Shown one piece after another: positions 22,604-35,000 of a stretch of DNA of 62,000 nucleotides. Location of the stretch: NCBI RefSeq assembly GCF_000003815.2, contig NC_049991.1, forward strand, positions 10,499,024 to 10,561,023, given 5' to 3'. The notes under the pieces are model-generated. The model had not been told where the DNA came from and searched no databases. It saw only the letters and a program-made list of their open reading frames with translations. Every line of letters starts with the position of its first letter. Position 1 is the first letter of the stretch. The stretch is from Branchiostoma floridae (Eukaryota > Chordata > Leptocardii > Amphioxiformes > Branchiostomatidae). The position numbers were made by a program, and so were the translations under genes.

Positions 22604-25600
22604 GTACACAGAAAACATAACCCTCTTGACGAAGGTAACTTGGCAATACGTATAATGGTACCTTTTCCTCGCGGGTGACCCCACCAGCTCCGGCACCTCC
22701 CGAGTCTTTGGGCTGCATCTCCAGGACAGTCTTGAACAGGTTCTCAGACGTGATGGTCAAGAAGCCGATCTCGGCGTTGGGGTGGAGGCCGTACAGGTAA
22801 GGACTCTCAGGCGGCAGCATCTCGTCTATGTACTGGTGATATCCTGTGTAGTCCAGGTTGGGAGGGGCTGGGAATCCCACCGCCAGGTTTAAGTCACCAT
22901 CAAGCTGTAGAGGAAAAGGGATAAAGATGAAGGAGTCCAATACACAATGAGACAGCTGGAACAAAGTTTGCATCATCTGTATTGTACTGTACGTATACTA
23001 TCTAATAAAAATTCTATTCAAAAGTCTTCGCTCACCAGTGAGGGCTGCAGGTACTCCTCTAGGAAGGTCTTACACAGCCTTCTGTCCCAGTCATCAGTGA
23101 TGTGTCCTCCGTACATGATCTCACCGAACAGGTAACGCAGATCCTCCCACGGCACCTGAGGGGTGTGCACAAGTCTATCAGTCAGTTACATTCTTCACAG
23201 AGGTCTTCTACAATCACAAATCAACATCGCTGCAAGCAATTTAGACTGAATCGGCTGTTAACCACTGTTTGAAACAGCATCGACAACCACAGAATTCAAG
23301 TTAGTATTTTAGCTTTACACTGACCAAACTTAATTTGCTTGTATCATCTAACAATAAACGCTTCTGATAGAAATGAAAGGAAAGTTTGCTGCTTGGACTG
23401 ATTTTGTAAATGTGCTCTATCCAGGTTCCACATACCTTGCTGTTTGCCTCCAGGTAGTTGAAGAGGACGTTACAGGAGATGGTAAGATCCCCGACGTTGA
23501 AGGGGTAGGGCCGGTTCCACCCTTGTGGCCCGAACTTCCGCCGCTCGCCCACAACGGCGTGGAAGTAGCACAGGTTGAACAGGATCGACTTGAACTCGTT
23601 TTCTCGGGCACACATCTCCAACGTATCCTGTGCAACGTCAGGGTTACAATCAGTTGCTTAACCTTGAGTTTTATGTATGCACAGATCATATCAAGCTCTA
23701 GTCCTGCCATTCTATACAAATACAAGATATTCTGTGATCTTTTAAACAGAATGATCATACTTCCCAACTTCACCGCTTGAAAATGGTCTTACCTGGTCGA
23801 AATTATCCAGAGCCTTGTGGAGGTTTGCATACATTCCGGTAGGGGGCTCGTTGGTGATCTTGATGGAGGCCTCCAGGATACCCTGCGGAATGTTGTGGGC
23901 CTCAACAGTTGGAGCTGGCTCGGCTGAGATGTAGACCCGGTAGTCCTCATGACTGCCCTCGCTGTACTTCTCCAGCTTCTTGTCCAGGGTTGCCAACCAT
24001 TTGGCCACCAAATGGATGTTCTGTCGGTCGTAATAAAGTAATGAACAATTAAAAGTGTGTAAATTATGTCTAGGTCACATTTGAAAACAAGTAGTCATCA
24101 GCACAATTTGTGCATGTTTCTTGATACACTACTGTACTTTTCGTGTCGGTGAACAGCCCGGCCTGGCGCCGGGTTGGAAATGTGACCTACGCATTAAAAG
24201 AGTAGCTTCTGTGAAAAATTTCCTCACGAAGCAACTGAAACAATACATTCCTGGTACATTTACTTTAACATTACTTTGTCATTCTTTGTCAAGTATATGA
24301 TCCCAAATTTCTACCTGAAGGACGACCCAGTGGCCTTGCTCCGACGCCATATCCAGGGCCCTCTCGGCCACCACCTCCTGTCCCTGTCCCAGGGACACGT
24401 TGTGGAACTTCCCGGAGTCCCACGTGAAGCCCATCTTCTTCCCCAGAGCCTCCACATCCTTCAGAGGGTCGACACCGGGGGAGAGGATGAAGAAGATGGG
24501 GGTGCCAATGCCGCTCTCCTCCCACGACTTGGCAAACTCCATCGTCCTGCCCTCCACGTACTTGCTTCCCAGCTTTTCTTCCACAAAGTTTCTAAGTAGA
24601 TCAACAAATTGTGTTAGGGCCCATCATTCTGTTAACATCTGACTTTTTTTATTCAAAGCGTCATCCCATAAATAGAACAACTGCCTGTCCGACGGAGCTC
24701 GAGTCATTTTACTTGTGTGTCAGCAAACATTCAAAAATGTATGTCACGTTTTTGAAAGTCAGACATCCATGTACACAATATTTAATTAAATACAATTCAA
24801 TCTGTACGATCTCTGAAATTTCCGTTTTCATCCTGTTGTAGAGATAAAGTTGTATTTGAAAAATGCATGTCAAGAAATAACTTTCATCCAATCTTCTGAC
24901 ACCACAACTAGTTATCTAAACTGTTTTATAGAGTATGAGTTTGTTGAACAAATTTAAGGGCATCTACCTTGTGGCGTAGGTCATCCTGTCCGGACGGAAG
25001 GCCCTCATCATACACAGTTTCTGCAGTGCCGACTTGTTCTTCCACTCCTGTGGGAACTTCTCCTTCTCAGGACACTCACTTTCCACAAACTTCTTCCAAC
25101 GTTTGGCAGACCCTTCGATGTCACGGTCCAGATTCCGGAATTCATCCATGTCCGCCAAGGCCTGTATTTTCAAATTGATAAAAATCAATTATCAGTTCAA
25201 TACAATCCCTAAAACTGATGACAATGAAATATCTGTTGAATGTTGTCTATTTATACGTCTACTTCCTCTGTTGTTGTTCCATGACGTTGTAATGTACTTA
25301 CCTTTATTCCTCCCCAGGACAGGTCGTTCAAGAAATCCACAGGGCTCTTACAGTTCGGCCTGGCAGGGAACCGCAGTAGGAAGTCTAGTTCAGTCGGGTT
25401 GATCTCCTTTTTCATCACCAATACCTGAAAAAAATAATTGTCTTTTTTGTTAGTATTCATACTCGAGAAGGTCAGTCCGACGGTCCGTTGACATGCATGA
25501 TCACAAGTGGGCACAAAAACGTGAAGGCATCTGACATATTCCCTTAAAATCAACTTTTCTAAATTGAATAACCTACAAAGTTTGCAGATAACTTTAAATA

Positions 25601-26008
25601 GATCCCGTGGTCTATGAATTACGCTATGTGTCAAGTTCAGTTAACACTTCACTCCACTTTGAAACAACTCAAGTATGAACATAAAAGGTTTTCGGAAACA
25701 TAATTTTGTTATATTTGTTACAGGTCACTAAAATCCCCCTGATTAAACTGAGAGAATGAATTATTCGTATTGATTTTTTCTTTTAGTTACGATCTCTAAG
25801 CATATCACAGTATATCATGCGTGATTTTATGTCTTACCAGGAAGGCGACCTGTGACGTGAAGATGAGCTTGTCCCGCTCGAACAGTCCGCGGCTGGTGTA
25901 GATGAACACGGCGTACGTGATGGCGTCGATCAGGTTAGCGACCCGGACCTTCAGGTTCTCGTCCTTCTCCGCCAGGTGGATGGCGCGCAAGAAGACCACT
26001 TTGAATGC
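20467..26008 (-). CDS. DNAH17: Dynein exons 62-73: AAA6 and C-terminal domain (residues 3676-4457)
   Basis: Exons: 25838-26008, 25302-25424, 24968-25161, 24315-24591, 23793-24020, 23436-23627, 23036-23155, 22662-22904, 22010-22192, 21577-21692, 21093-21216, 20467-20844. Marks include [121 protein letters not shown] and the terminal [23 protein letters not shown]. The exon 71/72 junction splits a Trp codon (TG|G); without this splice the frame runs into intron. Confidence 0.95.
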
Positions 26009-29000
26009 CTGGAAGCAAAACATTTAGGTTTGATACACTGTCAATCCTACATGAACATAAAGCCCTTTGTATGGTTGATAGCAGCACGCCAAGTTCTAAT
26101 TTAAGTGCATGGACATGATTTTTTAAATATTGCTTGGATGGTGAACATAATGATACATACATGTACACACGTACACACATATCTATATTAATCATATAAT
26201 TTAGTTTTCTTGGTTTCAGACATAATGCATTGAACAATTTGTCATTTTACCTGTGAATTTGTCAAAAGAACTTACCTTCAGTGAGAACTGATACAGTGGA
26301 TTGATCTTGTAGAGGTCGTTCATGATGAAGTAGAGTAGAGAGGATCTCGCGGCCACGGGTCTGTAGTGCTCACGGGCCTCGTTAATCTTGACCTCCGTGA
26401 TCTTGGCTTCCTCCACCTTGACCTCGATCTCCGCTGCAGTTCGCTTGGTGGTCTCCAGGTTCTCCACCAGGGCCGTGTCACCCAGGAAGTTCCCGCCGGC
26501 AGACGACAGGCGCGACAGCAGGTTGTCCTCCAGCTGCTTCAGCGTGATCTTGAAGTCATTCTGCTGTTTGGTCAGATCAGCCTGAAACACACCAAACTCG
26601 TCAATATGCGTATGTCTACTTGATATACACGAGACGAATGCTACCTGCCAAGTTATATTTACTGTTATTACTTTTAGATTATATTCATTGCTATGTGATT
26701 GGTGTTGTATGTACAGAATATGTTTATATTGCGGGGTACAGGAAACAACCAAACAACCACCTAGTTCTCACGTTGTTGCATATTGTTATAATCCAAATAA
26801 AAACAAATACGAAGATATGCTGAAGTAGTGACCTTTGGAAAGAGTGACAGGGCTATCCAGGTTTAATAAAGGTTATTGATTCATTGAATGCGTTTTAAAC
26901 TGTTTCTGATATTCTTCTTACCTGAAGATTTGTCTTAGTCATAAGACTTGCTAAGACATGTTAGATTACACGAAGAGGAAGTAAACATGTCTTGAATAAC
27001 GTACCTTCAGCTTCTCCAGGTCAGGTCTCTCAGCGCTGACGACATCAGCCAGCAGCTGGTCCTCCAGCCCGTCCCTGGTGACGGTGAAGTTGATGAGGGT
27101 GGCCTGGGCCTGCATCTCCGGCTTGTAGTGCGGGTTGGCCAGCTTGGTGTGCAGGATCAGTCGGAAGTCCTTGTGGAAGTCGCATTCCTTGTCCCCAATC
27201 TTGATCGCCCTATCAAATTTGTTTAGACATGAGTGTCTGACTAAAAGTGAAGTGTCCCATTGAACTATATCCAGTTTACTGCTATACTTGTTTGTGGTCG
27301 ACATAGCTATTGGTCGACGAGCATATGTTATTGTAGCCAATGACTGTTGTGTACAAGTTTAAGACAATACGCCTGGTATGCCTTGCAGTTCCACCGTTTT
27401 TGCATTCATTTGTTTTAAATTAGTACCTACCTTCCTTTCTTGATGGTGTTCCGACCAATGAGTGGATCGAGTACGGGATCCACAGACTCGCCCATGTTCT
27501 CCACCAGAACGGTGTCCCCCATGGACAGAGCGCGCTCAAAGGCGTCCAAGTACCTGCAGAGAAAGTATAAGATCCATTCGTCAATTTCAACGCTAGTAGA
27601 TTAGTTCAAGGACAGCAGGAGAAACAACAGGTGAAAAGAAGATTTACAACACCAGCCTAGGTCTACAGAGAATCATTCATCTTATATACCAATCCCTCCG
27701 GAGCGTCCCACGAATTCTACTGTTTTAGTGTCTGTATAATATTTGGTAATATTAATGACAATACAACGGCAGGCAGTTGTTTAATCTTTACCCCTTGGCT
27801 CCTAGACGGATGACGACAAGGTTTTCGTATTTGTTCTTGATCCACTTGACGCCCTGGAGCTGCGGGTCGACCATCAGTGGCCATCGGTCAGAGTTGGTTA
27901 GTATGGTGGCGTTTTCCGTGGACATGCGGTCACTCGGCAGTTCCTGGTTCTGCCACTCGGCAACGGAGGCGTCATCAGTGAGCATGGTGAGCGGGTCGAT
28001 GCCCTCCGTCATGGGGATAGGAACCTGGGAGAGGATAGACCGGCAGTTAATACATGGCACTGACTGCAGGATGTAACTACTTTGTAACTGTCAGTCAATC
28101 TATTCAGACTCACAGCAAAGGAACTAGTTACATCATAAAAACAAGGATACCACTTTGCCAAGTGGAAAGCATATAACATAGTCTCCAAGCATATAACATA
28201 CTCTCCTGCATGCGGTAGCATAAGCTATAAGATAGTATCAAAAGCTGGCAAGGGAATGATGCCCGCATAGAAGTGTGCGTGAACTCCGGTAGTTATACAC
28301 AGTCCTGGGCCGGCTTCACTCCTTTGCCACCTTGTTGATACTATCTTATATATATATGCTACCGTAGGATCTGCTTGTAGATTGCATATAACAGTCATTT
28401 CAGTTAGTGTGCAGCGCGATATCAGCCCTGTGCGTGTGTGGACAATAGAAAAATTCCCGACTTACCTTCTGTTGCTTTAAGAAAGGCATCCACTGGTTTT
28501 CAAACAGGTCGATTCTGTAGGACTTGGTGAAGTAGCCCACGTAGGAGACAAAGGCGGTAGTGATCAGGACATCTCCACACAGCGTCTTCTCTGCCTCTCT
28601 CAGCTTCTGGACGGAATCGGCCCAGCGGACGTTCTCAGATGCCAGCCCGCCTACAGAATTCACGACAGTCAGACTCAACGATACATAAAGCTGCTTACCA
28701 TAGACACTCTTGGTGAATATATAATTTTTGCAATTTTCATAAGATATCATATTTTGTACTAGTAGTACTAGTGGGTCTACAGAAAATAGCTGTCTTACCG
28801 ACAAGCCTGTTGGCCAGGTTGATAGTCCGTGCGGTGTCATCTGCCTCCTGTTGGCACTTCAGCTTCTCAGCTGTAGCCTTCTCGAAATTAGCGGTCAACT
28901 CGGCCAGATTTTCATCCAATTGCTGAAGGACAAATTAACAGATTGTAATATCTGATATGATATTAAATGCATTTTCCAAGATTTTTTTTTACATGAACAC

Positions 29001-32000
29001 TATCTCGTTTGGTTTCTATTAGCTACGTAATTACTGTTACTGGTGAATCAAAATGCGTTTAAGCTTTCAAACTCACCCTGATCTTTTCCTTGATCTCTGA
29101 AAGCTTCTTTTGGGCAGCCGCTAGATCAGCGTTGGCCGCAGCCAGGGCAATACGCTTCGGTTCGACGTCGCAGTACACCTCGTAGAACTTGACAATGTTG
29201 ACGACCCACGCACACAAGCCTGCGGCGGCCAGGGACTTGGCACGGATGAAGTCCGGGTCAAACTCTGGGTCGGCCAGGTAAGGTGCGATAGCTTTTAGGC
29301 AATTCTCGTGGATGTTTTCCTTGTCGTAGGTTATCAGGTTATTCAGGAATTCGTCCACCTAGAATAAAGAATAAATTCGGTATACTGTATGTAAAGTTTT
29401 GTCAATCTTTGTATGTTAGAATTTAGATTATTCAATTCTAACTAGCCCACATACAATCACTTCATGTAAGTACGTTAGTATTTGATTTTATTCATTTGTA
29501 ATTAGCCCCATGGGCGTGAATTTGCAAAACAAATATTTATTTCTAATACTCCAACACACCTAAGGGAAGGAAAATTGTACGAAAGTATTGATGTAAGTAA
29601 ATGATTTATGCTGTTCTCACCTTGCCCATGACCACCTTAGCGGCCTTCCAGCTGCGGTCCTTCGGCACCTTCCCTCCCGGGGCGAGCAGCACCATCACGG
29701 CGGCGGTCACGTTCGTCACGGCACCCGGGGGCGAACCGAAGGACTTCAGCTCCGTCAGGTTATTCTGTTGGGAAATAAGTCAATACATTATTCACACTGT
29801 TTGTCATGTTAATTTTTGTACTCATCCAAGCAATAAATACTAAAGGTGTGTTTCATAACTTCTCACACAGCCACGCGAGTACTAGGAGATATGATACTGA
29901 CTAGAAGATATCAAAACCGGATTTGCTTCAAAATTGAAAACACATCACATAAGAAGGCTTCTGTTTACCTTGTTCAGGGTGTTGAGAGCTTCTTGGGCGG
30001 CCTTGAGGGCTGGTTCAGCACGGGCTAGATCCCGTTCACATGACCTTTGCTTTTCACCTACCTCCTCGTTGATAACAGCAACCTAACAAAAGAGAGGGAC
30101 AGGAGGGAGATAAAGAGAAAAGGTCGAGTTATTCATAATGTATACTCTATGTGTGAAAAGAGATAAACATCCCTACAATATTGAAGATTATGGCTGTAAC
30201 AGCGATAGCAAACCCTCCAGTACAGCGGCAAGCATATTGACATTTGAAAACCTGGTAGAGTAAGTACTAAGAGTTAGAATGCTGCTATGATAGGTATCAT
30301 GCTTTTGTTAGTTTATGTGCTCTAAATGGCATATTTTACCTTCTTTTCTTCCTCGTCAGCGAACGCCTTTTCCTTGCTGACCTTCTCCGTCTCTACGCCC
30401 ACCACCTGGATCAGCTTATCAGCGTCCTCGTTCTTCTGCTTCAGCTCTACTTCTTGTGACGCCAGTTTTGCCTTCAAGTCATCGACCTGATAATAATGGG
30501 TAGTACGTGTAAGGTTACGCTGTGTTTATGACAAATGGAAAAATCATTTTTGAATAACAGCAACAAGGAAAAAATATTCAAATGGTCTATTTCTTGTGAT
30601 GCCAGTTTTGCCTTTAAGTCGCCGACCTAATAATGAATGGTAAGTGTGCGGTATTTATAGCAAATAGAAAACCATGTTCATATTACAGCAAAATTGGGAG
30701 AGCATTGTCACCCTGTGTTGTTGTTTCTTTCATCATGACTATTTTTCGTGAAAAAAAAATCGATTCTGCTAAAAAAACGTGAGGAACAAGTAAGTCTGTA
30801 ACGGTAGCTTATGAATGGTCGCTATTCAAGAAAAAGAACTGTCCATACCTGTGATGCAGTACTCTGCAGTTTGAGCAAACCGTTCTCCAGACGGTCGACA
30901 TTAGCTGACACTTCTTTGTTCTTCTTGATCATCAGGTTGCTGTACAGACTGATCTGCTCCAGGAAACTCTTGGGAGTGGTGTAGTTGTACCTCCGCTCGT
31001 TTGTCAGGTACGACTTGCTCATGTTGTTGACACTCATGTGCACAAAGGCCATGAAATCACTCACAGACTCCCGAAGCTCTCCCTACGAGTAAAGAACAAA
31101 CAGCAACTTATATTAAAGATGCACAATTGAACTACCAAGGAATGCGTCGGTACGTAGTTTGATACAGTTATTTTTTGCCGTCTCCTGTTTTGGTGATACT
31201 CATCAGTATTTTCCTTCTGCGATATGTTAACGTCATGTTTAGGGTGACAGATACAGTTGGCAAAGTAGTGATTATGATACGAAAACACTGTGTTAAGATA
31301 TGAAAATACGTAGACTAATACTCATCGATCATGGACACACCATTCAAACTCTTTATTCACGCATATCTCACCTCTAGACCTTCTACGTCCTCCAGGAAGC
31401 GGAGACTGACAGACTTGAGGGCCTCCTCTGGCCACTCGTGGAACCAGTCAATGGCCGTGCAGTTCACCACTGCTGGGAACTTCCTACTGCGCACGCGCAA
31501 CGTCGAGCCAACAGGAGAGAAGCACAACACAACCTGGGAAAACGGTCAATCGCGTCAAATTTTATTTGAACGTTCATATTCAAGAATCCCAAAAAATATC
31601 TTCATCATGAATTACATGATTGATACAAAAACTCAATTTTACCGCATTACCTTCATCATTCTGCGAACCCTTTCAATGAAGAAGCTCCAGCAGTTTTCGC
31701 GGGTGTCCTCCATACCCATCCCCTTGACTTCAGAGCGCACACCGCCGATGATGTCCTCAATCTGGTCGGGTTGGAACAGCCCGGGGATCTCGCCAGTGGC
31801 CAGCAGGTCGTTGACCAAAACCAGAAACTTCTCGTCAGGAACCTGGCTGTCTGTCATCAGGAACATCATGCCGATGTTCTTCACTCCTGCCTTGATGCAG
31901 ACTCCACCAAGATCCACCTGGCAATAGGAGACAATGTTAGTTACAGAGAAAAGGTTTCCACAAAACTGATATTTCAGTAAGTAAAACCATGTTTGCCAAC

Positions 32001-35000
32001 TGAATTTTAGTCAGGTGTTCAAAGATGACCGACCTTGAGATCGTTGATGCTGTAACCCTTCCTCAGGGTGATCTGGAAGACGTCCAGGCTGCTGATGAAG
32101 GCAGACAGGCGGGACAGACTCTGTTTGCCGCTGCCTCCCACTCCCACCAGCAGGGCGTTACCACGCGGGCTCTCCAGGATGCGGTTGATGCGGCAGCTAC
32201 ATGGAACACGTATCATACATACTCCAATCAGGGATACATATCATCTGTAAACTGGATAATTAACATGCTATCCCGATCACAAAATGAAAATTATATCCAA
32301 TATCTCAGACCTAGTACCTGTTTATGACAGTGTCTTGTCACGTGACAACGTCTATCAGTCGCCACGTGACAAGGAAACTCCAAGACGAAATCTAACGGGT
32401 TGATAAAGAGACACAGAGTGCGTCTCGAAAGCTTCCTAAGCTACGAACTGTAGTTGTGTGCATGATTGTTTGAAACTTTGTCATAGCGTTGATAATCATA
32501 GCGTTTTTAGAGTACATTCAAATCACAGGCCTGTTTATGTCCTTACTCCTCACATCTGTGCGGTCCTAGAATGGTATAACTATAGTAGAATAATTATAAA
32601 CACGAAATCAAACACTCACATGTGTGACATGGCGTCCCCGAACAGCACAAGGTTCATGGCTGCGTTGATCTCGTTGTAGTTGTCCAGGGCTTCAACCAGG
32701 ATCCTGTTCAGATGATCCCATCCTGGCACGAACGCGTACTTAGGCTCGCCGATTCCAGCCGCGAAATGGCAATAAATCTGAGGCTGTTTGGTGAGCACTT
32801 CCTCCTCAATGTCCTATGATTTAAAAAAAATATTATCAAGTACCTTATCAGATAATACAGAAGAACTATAACTACAACTGCATTTTTTTGAGGACGTGGG
32901 AAAAGACAACCTCAAGCCAACCGTACACACTTACTCCACATCTTCAGAAAAGATGCTGCTGGCTTGAGGTTGTCCTTCCCCATGTACTCTACAGGTGCGA
33001 TCTTTTTTCTATCATATCCTCTGTCTATATAAGATACTTGAAGTAATCGAGAGGAAGGATATCAAATCCGAGGCATGAAATGTGGTACCAATTTCAACCA
33101 CCCTGGAAAGCAACAAGCGGACATTAAACTTACGTCAAAGTGTTTCTTGGCAAATTCCAGCTTGATCTTTTCAAAGGAATCTATGTCGTTTTCGTCCATC
33201 AGTTTGTCTCCGTAGACTCGTGAAGCCTCGTGCAGCCACAGCTTACACATGTCAGCGGCCGTCTTCAAGCAATCGTTTGCGGCGAACAGAATGCCCTGAA
33301 ACATCAAAAGGTGCTGTTACGTTAACATAGACGTAGACTCTCATCTCATGCACCCCTTTGACTATTTTACCGTTGGGGCTCCAAAAAGATCTCGCAAGCA
33401 GTTTTCTCCTTCGAATTCCTTCTCGGTTTTCTGTGTTTCATTTAGTGTCATGCTTGTCAATTCTTTGATATTATCCTTGCATCTTATTCTTCCTCCTTGG
33501 GCGAGAATTACATGGCCATGGCCATACCACTTCAGTTTTCCTTTTTTTATTGTGATTAGGAGGTCTTAGTACGGACCGATGTTTTGTTTTAATCGCGAAT
33601 CGTAAACACCATAATGCGATCACTTGCGTGCGAGTATATCTGAATATCTCCAAAGCAATCTCATACGACTGATGATATCTTGTTATGTAGTATGTACTTT
33701 TTTGTTACATTCCCTACTTCAACAATACTAGTAACTTTCCGTTATGTGCATACCTGGAAGATGTTGGAGAGATCCCTAAGGTTGAAGATGTAATGGAACT
33801 TGATGGCGGTAGGCAGGAAGGTGCCTGCGACCTTCTTGTGAAGATCCAGAGCTGCAGCTACCACGGTGGGAGCCAGCTTCTGCACGGCGTTGGAGAAGCC
33901 TCCCTGGCTCATGTGGCCGGCAATGATGCTGGTGTAGATGGTGGTGAGGGCGTCCACGCCGGGGAAACTCAGGGCAAACATGCAGAACCAGCGCTGAGGT
34001 ACAACATGGGATTGGTTGGTTATAACCGTAGAATACAAATTCTAACAGCAATGCATTGGTTACATTTTCCGGCCGGGCTGTTTTAGGAGACAAAAATTAA
34101 AAACGTATACCTAGAAATATATGCCCATGACATTCATGCCCATGATACTCTTTACTTTGTGTCTTTTATATCATTCCTTTCGAAAGCTGCCCAACCGGGC
34201 CCCGCGTTAAAAATGTGGCCTAAGCATAAATGGTTGATGTCGAGAAATAGGCAGTGTCCGTTCGAGACGCTTTACCCCCGAAAAAAAAAACGGTGATAAC
34301 ACTAGTAATAACTAGGTTGCCAAGCATTTAGTAACTGACCTGTAGCCGTGGGTTGATGGTGAAGCTACCGGCGGTGGGGTTCATGGCGGCCACGTACTGA
34401 CAGTTGTGGACTTCCTTCAGGATGAGCTTCTGCCGGTCGTACCACTGCATGTAGTCCATGTGCTGCCTGATGAGGGTGTGGGGCTGGACCGTGCCGTACG
34501 TGTCCACCTCGGGCATGTTCATGTCATCGATGAAGTAGACGAGCCTCTTGTTTCCGGGTGGCCCGAAGTTCCGACCTGCCTTCTTCTCCAGAGGCTCCTC
34601 CAAGACGCCTGCAAGTCACGAATCATGAGCAATTGGTTTGATTCATAGTTTTAGTATAGTATATAGATAAGGTGAGTATAGTGTTTTAAGGTAGCTGTTT
34701 TTCAATCCGTAAGACGTACAGCGTGGAGCTGACTAGAACCTCGTAAAAGGAGAGTCATCAAACCCCAATATCACTTCATACCACCGTCTTTTTTGTCGTA
34801 ACATCAACTCTCATAATTCCAACAGGTGGCGTGATACTACCGCGTCAAATTTATTTGTTATAGAGCTTGACCTTCGCAAGATTGCACGTGAACACCAAAA
34901 TATCTGAAGTGTATATACCTCAGGATTACTGATGCTGCATCGGTACATCTCTTTAATAACTTTGAATTCATGTATTGTTTTCTCATGTGGCGGTATTATG

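Noticed and set aside
22490-22696. Low-complexity Leu-Ser/Val-Cys ORFs
   Set aside because: They are translations of the CA/GA microsatellite.
33793-34086. Plus-strand ORFs opposite dynein exons (also 36265-36525, 43228-43521, 43839-44231 and others)
   Set aside because: They are antisense shadows of GC-rich coding exons on the minus strand.
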